Shown here: piece after piece, positions 9,833-19,953 of the stretch
Position numbering within the stretch: the first letter of the stretch is position 1
Layout of the letters: each line of letters starts with the position of its first letter
From: Neoconidiobolus thromboides FSU 785
Taxonomy: Eukaryota > Entomophthoromycota > Entomophthoromycetes > Entomophthorales > Neoconidiobolaceae
Reading direction: 5' to 3'
DNA length: 64,000 bases
Assembly: GCA_025603075.1 (NCBI GenBank)
Contig: MU626326.1
Location: 36,691-100,690, forward strand
Position numbers and translations under genes: made by a program
The notes under the pieces: model-generated
What the model was told of the DNA's origin: nothing
The model's input: the letters and a program-made list of their open reading frames with translations, nothing else
The model's database searches: none

Positions 9833-10372
9833 ATGAAATACATCTCTCTCTTAGTATTTATCTACTTATCAAAAGGTATTGAATCTGCTGGCTATGCATA
9901 TGGTTGTCGTACAAAAACTACTACTTCCACATCTATCATAGCAAGCACTTCAACTAGAACTTTGACCATAAAGCCTACAAACTGTCCTGTTCCATGTACT
10001 AAAAACACTATTACTTCTACTTTAACAGAAACATATGTTGGTACCGAAACCAAGACTGAAACTGTAAAACCAACTGATTGTCCTGCTCTCTGCACTACAC
10101 AAACTGTTATTTCCACCTTGATCGAAACTTCCACTGACACCAAGACTGAAACCGTAAAACCAACTGATTGTCCTATCCCATGCACTACACAAACTATTAC
10201 TTCCACCTTAACTGAAACTACTACTGGAACTAAAACCGAAACCGTAAAACCAACTGATTGTCCTATCCCATGTACTACACAAACTATTACTTCTACATTG
10301 ACAGAAACTAGTACAGCCACTCAAACAAAAACAGTTAAAAAAGTATATTGTTCTAGAAGAAGATACTACTAA
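9833..10372 (+). CDS. Secreted protein with four Cys/Thr-rich ~30-residue repeats
   Basis: Intact single-exon gene of 179 residues. A signal peptide (MKYISLLVFIYLSKGIESA) is followed by a Thr/Ser stretch and then four tandem repeats from about residue 45. The last three are exactly 30 residues each, with the pattern TxTVKPTDCPxxCTTQTxxS, a second half rich in Thr, and two cysteines per repeat in C-P-x-x-C or C-P-x-P-C form. It ends VKKVYCSRRRYY. The composition predicts heavy O-glycosylation, as in fungal cell-wall or adhesin-like proteins. It lies among three small Thr-rich secreted genes on the other strand and shares their CP motif and Thr bias, so they may have a common origin. No named family is recognised. 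Confidence 0.85.
   Translation: MKYISLLVFIYLSKGIESAGYAYGCRTKTTTSTSIIASTSTRTLTIKPTNCPVPCTKNTITSTLTETYVGTETKTETVKPTDCPALCTTQTVISTLIETSTDTKTETVKPTDCPIPCTTQTITSTLTETTTGTKTETVKPTDCPIPCTTQTITSTLTETSTATQTKTVKKVYCSRRRYY
10102..10331 (+). repeat. Coding tandem repeat, 90-bp unit
   Basis: The three C-terminal 30-residue repeats of the secreted protein are in-frame 90-bp units that remain very similar at the DNA level, which suggests recent expansion or gene conversion. The first, 32-residue unit is more diverged. Confidence 0.7.
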
Positions 10373-10844
10373 ATAAATTATTGAATTCTCTATTTTGTAT
10401 GTTTTAATTATTATAAAGATTTATCAAATTTTAATATTCCATTAGCTTTTATAAATTCAATGACTGAGATAATTTACATAATGCTTAATATCTAAATATC
10501 AAATATATTAGTCATTTTTAAGAACATGATAAATGGCTACTTATAAACCATGTATTTGTTTCCCAAATGACTTAGGTTTAGATAAAACAGCTCCTTATTT
10601 ATATGCTGAATAGTATATTGTATGACATAATAATTATTGCTCAGCTATCAAAAGATTCTTCTCTAGCTCTAACGGTGTGAAAGTCACTCCTCAATCACTT
10701 TTTCTTACCATTTCATACTCTTTAAATCGAATAAATACTATCTACTCCTTTGAGCCCAAGCTTTTCAAAAAAAAATAACTACATTGTCTAAAAAACAAAA
10801 TAAGTCAATTGATTAAATTTTTCTGGTGCCTTATTAAAGATTTG

Positions 10845-11011
10845 ATTATTATAATAACCAAGGCAAGGTAAAATGGTAGTAGCGGTAGTATAAGCGGTAG
10901 TGTTACAGTTGCGTAGGAAGTAACATCCTTGCATCTTTTAGTATAATCGTAGCCATAATCTTGAGCAGCAATAGAAGTAGCAACGACAGTGATAAAGTAA
11001 ATGAATTTCAT
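10845..11011 (-). pseudogene. Small secreted Thr-rich protein, copy 3, frameshifted
   Basis: The first 37 codons match copy 1 closely (same signal peptide, then YDYTKRCKDVTSY), and the first ~60 bases upstream are practically identical to those of copy 1. After the TSY codons, one base is missing relative to copies 1 and 2. The frame then reads a hydrophobic tail that continues to a stop at 10805. In the other frame the Thr-rich stretch and a Pro-Cys are still recognisable. Either this is a recently broken copy, or the new tail is used. A sequencing error is also possible because only one base is involved. Confidence 0.65.
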
Positions 11012-11146
11012 AGTTGGATATATTGTTTTGACTTGAAGTTTGATTTTTAATATTAATGTTGATATTTTCCTCACTATTTGTAAACCATTTTTTCTATGTA
11101 TTTGTAACCTCAACTCATTATTAAGAGCTAGAATTAGTATAATCAA

Positions 11147-11648
11147 TAACCTTTAATCTTTTTGATTTAAATTACAGTTGAAACTTTGTTGTGACTTTTT
11201 TTAGCAATGGTTCTTACGTTTTTTATTTATATAGCCAATTTTTTTAAGACCTAGTCTATATATCAAGTAAATTTTATTACAAAGTTATTTTTTAAGTGAG
11301 CAGTTGATTAGGTCGGATAAGAGTTGCAGCAGCTGTAAGGTATCTATTTTTATACAATCCTGGCATTCAGTTTTTAAAAACTATTTGGACTTTTTTAAAC
11401 AAGTGATTGCCAGTATTATTAATTGCGGCTATCAACATAAACATAAGTTTATAAAAAACTAAATGATATAGTTGAAAATCAAATATGTTTTTATGTTATT
11501 ATTGCTTTTATTAAAAAACTTTAAATTTATTACACATATATAGTTGTTATATAAAACTATTGCTTTAAAGTTTGTCATAATAAACACATTGATTAAAAAC
11601 TCAGCTATAACACTTATTAGTTACCTTGTTTTATATATTACAAACAGC
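11147..11648. other. Spacer with no recognised gene
   Basis: AT-rich spacer between the secreted-protein cluster and the repeat-rich region. I see nothing further in it. Confidence 0.4.
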
Positions 11649-11755
11649 ATTGGGGACGTATTTTTGTGTCTAAGAATTTTACTACCAATTTTTCAGCTTA
11701 AATAGCGCTTAGAAAATGGAAAAAATAATGAAGTCAAAAAAAACACTCCCATTAT
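11649..11755 (-). repeat. MITE copy 1 (~107 bp)
   Basis: A member of the family described at 51567-51674, in opposite orientation. It has a GGGGACGT start, an AAGCGCTATTTAAG-like core and an ACACTCCCAT end. Confidence 0.85.
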
Positions 11756-11789
11756 ATTTTTAAAATAAATTAATACTTTTAGTCAAATA

Positions 11790-12194
11790 TGTGAAATGTC
11801 GCTTTGTCAGCTCCATGATTGATTATAACATAAAAACCACCTAAGTTGTTATGTTCTCGAGTTCGGAGGCAATTAATCCTATGCTCTTAGTTTGATTTGC
11901 TATGAGAATTTCTAGCTTCATCCCAAATAATATTAACATCTTATTTTGATATTTGCACTTATCAGAATATAAAAGAAGCTTTAGGACATAGTAGCTCAAG
12001 GCCTTTTAACTGGATTATTCCCTGATATCTCGTACATTTAATAAAGCCACTGAATTTTCTTAGTAGTATTTTACGTAGATTTTACAGTAGTATTGTCTAT
12101 TCTGTTTGTCTTACATGGATTATGAATGATAGCAAGTAATATGCTATAAACCAAGTCTATCTTAGCCACACAAACTAAGACCTTTCGACTTACA
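11790..12194 (+). repeat. LTR-like interspersed repeat, copy A (405 bp)
   Basis: It starts TGTGAAAT and ends ACTTACA, matching a second copy of almost equal length at 35074-35477 with roughly three quarters identity by eye. Both carry TATAAAAG in the middle (here 11968-11975) and AATAAAG downstream (about 12040). This is the order expected of an LTR with promoter and polyadenylation signal on the plus strand. TG...CA ends and the ~404-bp length fit a solo LTR. I found no clear target-site duplication and no adjoining gag or pol, so the class is inferred. Confidence 0.6.
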
Positions 12195-12649
12195 GCATAT
12201 GGGGTTGTCTGAATTAGTTTCATTATTTTATCCAATTTTTGAAAAATTTTGTATTTTAAAAACTTCGCTTAAAATTCTATAAAATCAAATCTTTATTAAA
12301 ATAAAAGTACCCGGACACAGTTCTAAATCATTCTATTACAGTTTATACTGTAAGTTAGCTGAATTTCTACTAGATCTTAAATACATATTCTTATAAAGCT
12401 TAATTGAGAAATATTTATTATCAACTGCTTTATAACCAAGATTGTAGATTTGCTATTAAATAAATAAACTATTTTAATGTTATAATTACATTATTAATAT
12501 ATTGCCAAGTTAATAAATAGCTGTATGAGAGGGACCGGTTAGCCCCAAAACTATAATTAACCATCCCTATATAGTACAAGTAAAGTAGTTTTTACATATT
12601 ATTACAACTACTTGTTCCTTGAGTATTTATTAACTTAGCTATTAATAGC
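12195..12649. other. Spacer between LTR-like repeat and transposase relic
   Basis: It begins ATATGGGGTTGTC at 12198, which resembles the start of the duplicated element at 63294, but the likeness stops after about 20 bases. Nothing else is recognised. Confidence 0.35.
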
Positions 12650-13963
12650 TTAAGTAATCTTGACATTTAACAATCCATTTCTATCATTCAATAAACTACT
12701 TACTTGCTTAGTAAATATCAAAATTTTTAAATTCTCTGTTATCTTCGTAAGGTAAGCTGGGATTGATCTTTTAATTTCTCTATTTTCTATAGACTCTATA
12801 ACTTTAATTGGAACTATATCGCTTTTTTTTGATGTATCGGATACTGGATAACAATGTAGTTTATTGTTATGTTTAATAAAGTGTAAATACTTCTTAATGC
12901 CTTGCATGTCTACTATTATTTTTGTATTTTCGTTTCTTTTATACTTTTTAAAAATTATATCTGTTTTCCCATTATTAATAGTCGAGTTATTAATTTTATT
13001 ATGCTCGCAAATAAAAGCCTCAAATCTTGAGATTAATTGATTGATATCTTCTATTTTACCTAACGCTTCAAAACTACTTTTCCATTTTGAAAGGTTTCCA
13101 AAATGCCCATCAACTATACTTTTTCCATGATGCTCAGCAAAAAAATTAAGATTAACATTCAAACTACTATTTATTTTATGAATTTCTTTAAACATATGGG
13201 GATGTTTTTTTTGGCTTCATTACTCTTTCCATTTTTTAAGCACTATTTGAGTGGAAAAGCTGTTAATAAAATTCTTAAACACAAAAATATATCCCCAATA
13301 TAATGTAGGAACTTCTGGGATCTAAAATGATTTCCTGTATCTGCTCATATATTAGTTTTTGTAAACTTTTTAAATGAAAGTTCTGTAGAGATTAAATCGA
13401 TTAAACAATCTCCTGCATATGCTGAATCATAATTCAATACTTCAGACAAATAATCAAAGTAAACTTTGCCTATTGTTTTATCATCTTTTAAATATAATAC
13501 ACCAAAACCTAATACTGATATAGCTTGTTTATTATAATAATCTAAAGTTATTGAATCTGATCTTGTTCCTATTTCCATATTTTGTTTAAAATCTAAAACT
13601 ATTATACAACTTTTGTTATTTAATTTTTTAATAGTTTCATTAAATGTGTTTTTTTGAGTATCAACACAGAATTTATGTAATTTGTATAATTTTTCTTCTT
13701 CATTAAGAATTTATTCTATCTCTGCTTTGTTTTTTATTGCTGTGTTTATTTTATTTTATTTTCAAATAACTTTTTTCTAATTGTATACTGGGCACATATA
13801 TTACATAGATCCGTTTTTGCTGGATTTTGAAATTACTTGGTATATATTTAAAAAATGTTGACCTAGCTACTGCTTTATCTTTTAGATCATTCAAATGTTT
13901 ACTATATATCATTCTTCTACTTTTATTTAATATATATATTATCTGATGAATATTTACTATCAT
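12650..13963 (-). pseudogene. DDE-type transposase-like relic, interrupted by a MITE
   Basis: Several minus-strand fragments line up in the order of one protein. 13963-13751 gives a segment with STFFKYIPSNFK; shifting frame then reveals KTDLCNIC, a CxxC zinc-binding start. About 13720-13345 gives HKFCVDTQ, then VLDFKQNMEIGTRSDS (probable first catalytic Asp) and YFDYLSEVLNYDSAY. About 13340-13302 gives a decayed DPRSSY. 13190-12650 gives FFAEHHGKSIVDGHFGNLS (the His-Gly-Lys ... Asp-Gly-His-Phe-Gly motif) and a C-terminal tail. Frames change at least twice, and a MITE at 13194-13301 sits between the last two parts, so it cannot be active. I recognise these motifs as those of a transposase family found in early-diverging fungi but cannot name the superfamily. 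Confidence 0.65.
13194..13301 (+). repeat. MITE copy 2, nested in the transposase relic
   Basis: ATATGGGGATG at one end and ATCCCCAATAT at the other, with the usual core. It splits the transposase relic. The 66-codon plus-strand open frame here (13103-13303) is a product of the element, not a gene. Confidence 0.9.
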
Positions 13964-14140
13964 TATTTTTTATTATAGTTACTAAGTATGGATATTAGAA
14001 AAAAGAGATGATGTTTTTTATAACTAGATGGAAGGAATTCTCATAGTAAATCAAAATAAAAAGCCTTCAATTAGTTATATAAATCATGACTAAAATAGTC
14101 ATAAAGTTGGAACTAGTTTTATAGATAAGTTAGATGATAC

Positions 14141-14248
14141 TATATGGGGATGTATTTCTGTGTTTAAGAACTCTACTAACAAATTTTCCGCTTAAATAGC
14201 GCTTAAAAAAGGAAAAAGTAATGAAGTTAAAAAAAACACTCCCATATT
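14141..14248 (-). repeat. MITE copy 3
   Basis: It starts TATATGGGGATGT and ends ACACTCCCATATTA. It is a well-preserved copy about 180 bases beyond the 5' end of the transposase relic. Confidence 0.9.
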
Positions 14249-15276
14249 ATAAATAATTATAAAGCTGATAAAGGAATATTTTATATGATATTATTTTAGA
14301 ATTTTAAAAATTTATTTTGAAATTTATTTAAAAAGCTTGCATTTCGTATTTGTTTTAATAAAAAATAACTATATATACATTATATGTTAAACATTTAATA
14401 AAAATAATATAAAATACATAATTAGAAAAATTAACTACTTAAAAAAAATAAAACAATTAAAATAAAATTCTACTTTCAAGCTTTCTAAATTTAATTAGTT
14501 TAAGTATCTTTATATATTAATTAAAGAAGTTTTTCAATAATATGCTATTATTTAATCATATAATCTTTTAAAATGTATATATATCAACACATACTTTAAA
14601 TTATTTTTATTTTTTAATAATTATTTTTTAAAAAGTAGTTAAATTTTAAGTCTCAAAGCTGTAAAATTTGATTTTTACTAAACTGCTTAAAAACTGATAT
14701 AAAGTATAAACATACTAACTGATAGCTCTATCATATTTAGAAGTAAAGCTAACTCTAACCTTAACCTTAATCTCTTCAACTTCTATTTTTACCTTGATTT
14801 TAACTTTAACAAATTTATTCTTAAAAAACTTTACAAACTTTTTTTCTTAAACTAAATTTTAAACCTCAAAAGTTTACTTAGTTTGATCCCTATGCTTTTA
14901 TAATTAAAATAATTTGTATCAAAATGACAGGTTTTTTATATTATGTTAAGAGAATTTAATTCTAAAAAGTAATAGTTTTAGCTAAAACAGTTAATTTCAA
15001 TTCTTAAGCTTTTTAATAAAAGCTAAGTTTCACCTAAAGTAATTTTCTATGACATAAATTAACTTATCTATATTTTTTTGATTGCAATTCTTAAAAACAG
15101 TAACAACGTTGCAAAAAATAACCTTTGGGATTGCAACCTACGTCTTTACGAATTTTTTTTTGCAAAATTCTTAACTTTTTGAGACAGAGATACACAGGAA
15201 AACCTAATAAACCACTTAGTCGTAATCAGAAGTATAAATCAATATAAAGTTGCACTTCATCTCATTATAGAATAAG
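14249..15276. other. Upstream region of the Cdc27-like gene
   Basis: About 1 kb of very AT-rich DNA. Near 14756-14780 there is a short CTAACCTTAACCTTAA run that is too short to be telomeric. No gene is recognised. Confidence 0.45.
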
Positions 15277-17511
15277 TTGATCAAAATGTCCAATAACAAA
15301 AACATTATGCGCACCTCAGATGGTTTAGATGAAACGGATGACAAGCTAGATGACTTTGATATCTTATTTGCTGAAACTGAACAAATAATGTTTGATGAAC
15401 CAATCGAAAGGATAAAAGAAGAGATGCCAAAAGCTGTTACAACTGACGATATGAGTGATTTGGAACTCCCTAATTTAAAAGAACAACTTGCTTGTTGGGA
15501 TCAATATGACCAAGCAACTGATGGATACGCGGAATTTAAATCTCCTTACTTTGAATCTGAAGAAAATGACACTCAAGGCTTCGATCCTGATTTTTTAAAA
15601 CTTAAATTGAGTATAGAAACATTCATCCAAGAGGAAGATTATGTAAGCTCATTGTATATAGCTAATCTTATGAACGATCTTTATCCCGAACGTGATTTAC
15701 CAAAATATTTAGTTGCCAAATCTCTTTATCATTTGGGGAATTACCATGCGGCGCATAGGTTATTAAAAGAAATTCCCCAAGATCAAATGGATATAATTAC
15801 TAGCATCTTATTTGCTAAGATCTGTTTGAAATTAAACAACTTTGTTGATGCAGAACAAATATTATCAAAATATAAGGATTTAAATAATTATCAAGTACAG
15901 TTAATTCTTGGTAAAGTGTATAACCTTTTAAATAGAAAAGATCAAGCAGAATTACACTTTGATCGCGCTTGGAAACTTAATGCTTTTTCATATTCTGCTT
16001 ACAACTCCTTATGCTCTGTTATAAGCCTAAATCAAGATGTCTATAAGTTTATAAATAGGATAAGAAAAACATTTAATTCCTCAATTAAATCTTCTGCCCT
16101 TAATGGGAACCAAAATGGAACAATTTCACTAAACAACACTCCAGTAAAAGTAAAAAGACACCATATAGAGCTTCCTTTAAATGGTGCTTTATCTGAGAGT
16201 GGATCTCCACTACCTTTGATACATGATCTTGGTATTTCTCTTGACCATAAAGTGAAATTTTCATCCAAGCCCTATCATATTCAAAGATTTCAGAATTTTA
16301 TTTCTTGGCCTAATGAAAACGAAATAGATAATGAAATTTTGGGTACATTTTCTATTTCTGAACTTAACACTGAAACTGTATCTTCAAAAAGACTTCGTGA
16401 TGATCATGAAGGAGATGATCCTAATAAAAGAGCAGAAAATGAATCAAGTCAACAAAAATCGATCATTGACGCTATTTTCTGTGACATGTTTATTATCAAA
16501 GCATCTTTAACTTTCTGTGAATCAAAATTGGGCGAGGCACATTTAGCTTTACTTCCAGAGAACGTTAGAAAGGGCCAATGGGCTCTTGGGATGCATGCTC
16601 AGGTTTTACTCAGGCAAGAGGAAACAACAAGTGCTAAAGATAAATTTACCAAAATGCTCAATTCATATCCACATTTAATAGAACATATGGAGCATTATAT
16701 AGGATTTTTACTTAAGAAAAAAGACTTCGGCGGGATTTCAGGTATTAATAGCATACTTGAAATAATGGCCCCGGATTCTATGGTTTCGCACCTTGCTCAG
16801 GCTGCTAAATGTTTTGTGCAAGGTCATGATGAAACTGGGGTAGAATTTTTAGAAGAAACAAAAAGGTTATTTCCCGGGGAGTGGGCACCATACTACATTG
16901 GTGGATTACGACATTTACAGTTAAAAAATTACCACGAAGCAAACGATAATTTTCAGCTTGCTTTAAAGTTTAACCCTCGTCATTTTGAATCTTATTTAGG
17001 GGTCTTATCTCTTTCCACTGTTTTAGGAAACTTCGATGAATACATAGACCTTATTAAAATGGGAATTAAATTATCTCATTCTCATTTATCGATTAATAAG
17101 TTAGCACTTCAAACTTTCTTTTCACTTGGAAAGTATGATGAAGTGAGAGATATTTTAAATCGATATACTGATAAAGATAAAGATATACCCGGGATTTCGT
17201 TTTATCGTGCTGTTATGTTAGCTTATGACAAGAAATTTACTCAAGCAAAGGCTATTTTAGAAGAGATACTCAAAACTTACCCTAATCATGCTAGCGCTCG
17301 TGTGATATTAGGTAGAATTTACTGCTATGAGAGAAAAGATGAGGAAGCTTATTTTATGTTTGCAATTGCACAAAATCTAGATCCAAGTCTGAAAGAATCA
17401 ATTAAAGATTTTATGGTTTTTATTAACAATATGAAATTGAAGCCAGGAAGACTAGAAGAGGCAGCCTTTGAGATTAGTGACTTGGTGATTTCAAAGCCGT
17501 GTATTATTTAA
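15277..17511 (+). CDS. TPR protein, divergent Cdc27/APC3-like subunit
   Basis: Cdc27/APC3 is a scaffold subunit of the anaphase-promoting complex. This single-exon frame encodes 744 residues. It has an acidic N-terminus, a first TPR block at about 105-250 (including YLVAKSLYHLGNYHAAHRLL and LILGKVYNLLNRKDQAELHF), a linker at about 250-400 that contains a Lys/Arg-rich SKRLRDD site, and a long second TPR block to the end (including PRHFESYLGVLSL and ASARVILGRIYCYERKDEEA). This two-block layout with a disordered middle is that of Cdc27. Sequence identity looks low, so another TPR protein such as APC6 or APC7 cannot be excluded. The first ATG is used; another Met follows at codon 4 (MSNNKN) and could be the real start. 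Confidence 0.7.
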   Translation: MIKMSNNKNIMRTSDGLDETDDKLDDFDILFAETEQIMFDEPIERIKEEMPKAVTTDDMSDLELPNLKEQLACWDQYDQATDGYAEFKSPYFESEENDTQGFDPDFLKLKLSIETFIQEEDYVSSLYIANLMNDLYPERDLPKYLVAKSLYHLGNYHAAHRLLKEIPQDQMDIITSILFAKICLKLNNFVDAEQILSKYKDLNNYQVQLILGKVYNLLNRKDQAELHFDRAWKLNAFSYSAYNSLCSVISLNQDVYKFINRIRKTFNSSIKSSALNGNQNGTISLNNTPVKVKRHHIELPLNGALSESGSPLPLIHDLGISLDHKVKFSSKPYHIQRFQNFISWPNENEIDNEILGTFSISELNTETVSSKRLRDDHEGDDPNKRAENESSQQKSIIDAIFCDMFIIKASLTFCESKLGEAHLALLPENVRKGQWALGMHAQVLLRQEETTSAKDKFTKMLNSYPHLIEHMEHYIGFLLKKKDFGGISGINSILEIMAPDSMVSHLAQAAKCFVQGHDETGVEFLEETKRLFPGEWAPYYIGGLRHLQLKNYHEANDNFQLALKFNPRHFESYLGVLSLSTVLGNFDEYIDLIKMGIKLSHSHLSINKLALQTFFSLGKYDEVRDILNRYTDKDKDIPGISFYRAVMLAYDKKFTQAKAILEEILKTYPNHASARVILGRIYCYERKDEEAYFMFAIAQNLDPSLKESIKDFMVFINNMKLKPGRLEEAAFEISDLVISKPCII

Positions 17512-17823
17512 TTGCATCTTATATCCTTAACCACTTTTGATTCTTGTTATACTTTTTACAACATTCGGCCATTATTTATACATTTTGATGATATTAAAAT
17601 GAAATTACTTAAATATTGATATTTTCTTATATCGTATATTTTAAATTGTTTTTAAATATATTAAATAAATTGAATGATTGATTTGAATTAATAATACTAA
17701 AACTATCTCTTAAAGAGCAATTCAGCCAACTTTCACAAGATAAAAATGAGCTATAATTTAAAAAATTAGTTTATTTAGTATGTCAAAGATGACAAAGATC
17801 TATTTTTTTTAAAAATCAGAAAG
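17512..17823. other. Shared 3' region of convergent genes
   Basis: About 310 bases between the stop codons of the Cdc27-like gene (+) and ZNF277 (-). It is AT-rich, presumably with both polyadenylation sites, and nothing else is seen. Confidence 0.45.
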
Positions 17824-19302
17824 TTAATTTTGGTCAATATTTAACTGTGCTATTTTTTCAAGCATATCTTTCTGAGAAGGATCTAAAGTTACAGTGTCAT
17901 CGACTTTGTCCCCTTTCTTTCCCTCCTCCTTAGTAGCAGCATCTGTCGTCCCTTCTTCCTCAAATAAAGTATCTACAAACATAATAAGTGCATCGTTTTC
18001 TAAAATTGGTAGTAAATAATTTGGATCTTTAAAAAATTTGGCTGTTTTAGGTATTTCGGATCCTAGGCAGTTGGAATTTAGATAATGAGATTCAAGGTTA
18101 TCTGGAGATTCATAATGACTTGAACACAAGAAACATTTGTTTTGCAATTTATGAAATCTTATACAATTAATTAATTGAACCATTTGATAAAAATCAAGAC
18201 CTAAAATAATAATTTAACGATAAACAAGCTATAAACTACAAGTGCAAACTTACTGAGATCTTTTTGAATTTTAACTAGATCAAACCGGAATCTCTTTTTC
18301 ATATGATTAAGGCACCCAGTAGTTGTATCAAAACTTTGGTTATCGAAAAGAGAATGTGTTTGCTCCTTTTCAATTTCATCCCATTGCATCCAGGCTGAGT
18401 CTCCTTGGTCATCTAATACATCGTCATTCTCCTCCTTTTCTAGCTGCTTCCAGTCTTTGCCAGGTTCCGCATAATTAACAATATAGTATGGATCATATCC
18501 ATGATTTCTGCTATGAATTTTAAAGTGCTTCTTCTTCCTCATATGCTTTCTCAATACTATAGCACTCGTAAACGTTCTTTCGCAATAAATGCACACATTT
18601 CTTTTTAATTTGTCTTCTAAAATCGAAAGGAACTCTTCAACATATACTAAATTATCTGGCAATCCTATATTAAATCCATGCTCTTGGTACATGTGCTGAA
18701 AGAGGCTGGAGCGATTATCAAATATTAGAGAGCAAAAGAGACACTGTCTTGGTTCATTTGCTTCAGTTTTGCGTTCGTTTTCTTGTTCTTGTAACACTGA
18801 GTTTAATTTTTCTTGTTGTAATTTGGTACGAATTTTCCCATCCTTATGAAATCGATGGCTATCAATAATCTTATAAGTAAACCCCTCTATAAAATGTTAG
18901 AAAAATACTTATAAACTAAAACAAAATACCTTGATTATCTTTAATTGGAGGGAGATGCTTATCATCATTTAAAATACTCTGGTTTTCTGCCCAGTACTGT
19001 AAGTATTCGTCTAAAAAGGTACGACAATAAATTAAATTCTTGAAAAAGTACCCATGCTCTTTTTTAACATGATTGCTAATCCCACTTATTTCATACACTT
19101 TTTTATTGCAGTTGTCAAATGGGCAGTTGATTTTGATTGGGTTTGGGGTAAACTTAATGTATTCCTCTTCACTCTCACTATCTTCATACTCACTTGTCTT
19201 TTCTTTATTTTCTACTTCTTCAGTCACAGCCTTGTCTACAACTTTGACAGCTGGTCCTTTCACAGTTTCCCATCCTCCCTCTTCTTTTTCCTTAACTAGC
19301 AT
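17824..19302 (-). CDS. ZNF277-like C2H2 zinc-finger protein
   Basis: Three exons (19302-18930, 18886-18254, 18200-17824) join in phase to 460 residues, close to human ZNF277. C2H2-type units in order are: CPFDNCNKKVYE...HVKKEH near residue 60; CLFCSLIFDNRSSLFQHMYQ followed by EHGFNIGLPDNLVY; CIYCERTFTSAIVLRKHMRK with an H after KKK; and a last CFLC unit near residue 355. The family blocks YDPYYIVNYAEPGK and RFRFDLVKIQKDLSLDFYQM span the splice junctions exactly, which confirms both introns. ZNF277 is linked to ribosomal protein uS5 (RPS2) and related to yeast Rei1-like fingers, so a ribosome-biogenesis role is plausible. The tail is acidic. The gene converges on the Cdc27-like gene. Confidence 0.9.
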
Positions 19303-19586
19303 TATAATAAACTAAAAAATATTTTAGATGATAAAAAGGAATTTTTTGTTCATTGTTTCCTTTTATGTACATAAATTGATTTATTCTCCTTTTATCAAAT
19401 TATCTAGAAGCTCCCAAACCTGTAAGTTTCGGTCGAGAAAAACTAAATTCTACTCACTTTTCAATTTACTGATCCAATTATATATTCTTACTAATTGGGC
19501 CAAGGATAAAAGCGGACCTAAAAAATGTCACGTATCTTTTGAACAAGTTTATATAAAATCAATAAACTAAAGTAACCGTAGTGCGA

Positions 19587-19659
19587 GCCCTTGTAGTCTA
19601 ATGGATAAGACGTCGCTCTCCTAAAGCGGAGGTTGCAGGTTCGAGTCCTGCCTGGGGTA
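19587..19659 (+). tRNA. tRNA-Arg (CCT)
   Basis: A cloverleaf can be drawn without an intron: D-stem GTCT/AGAC, anticodon stem TCGCT/AGCGG with loop CTCCTAA (anticodon CCT, reading AGG), and T-arm GCAGG-TTCGAGT-CCTGC. The acceptor stem GCCCTTG/CTGGGGT has two G-T wobbles and one T-T mismatch, so it is weaker than usual. A run of T follows the 3' end (polymerase III terminator). Confidence 0.85.
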
Positions 19660-19953
19660 CTTTTTGGATATTTTATTTTGTTAAGGAAAATTTGTATGCT
19701 ATATAGCTAAATGCTCTAATGCTAATATTGAAATATATGTACCAAGTATTATACAATTAGAGTATAAAAAATTGCTCTTATACAAATTAAGTTTGAAATT
19801 ACTAAACTTAGTTATTATTTAAAACCTATATCTATTTTGGATATTTATTATAAAATCGAAAAGCTTATATATGTAGTTGAATGACTTGGTTAAAATTTAC
19901 AAATAGGATTATATTAGATATAAATAGAATCAATAAATTATACTTGATATAGA

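Noticed and set aside
9892-10320. 142-codon minus-strand ORF antisense to the secreted repeat protein
   Set aside because: It mirrors the 90-bp repeat and has no signal peptide or independent features.
13103-13303. Plus-strand ORF of 66 codons ending in FFKHYLSGK-like peptide
   Set aside because: The same peptide appears at 39034-39219 and 54594-54779 because all three overlap copies of the MITE. It is translation of the repeat, not a conserved protein.
14756-14780. CTAACCTTAACCTTAA as a telomere-like repeat
   Set aside because: Only two or three imperfect units in a gene-bearing interior region.
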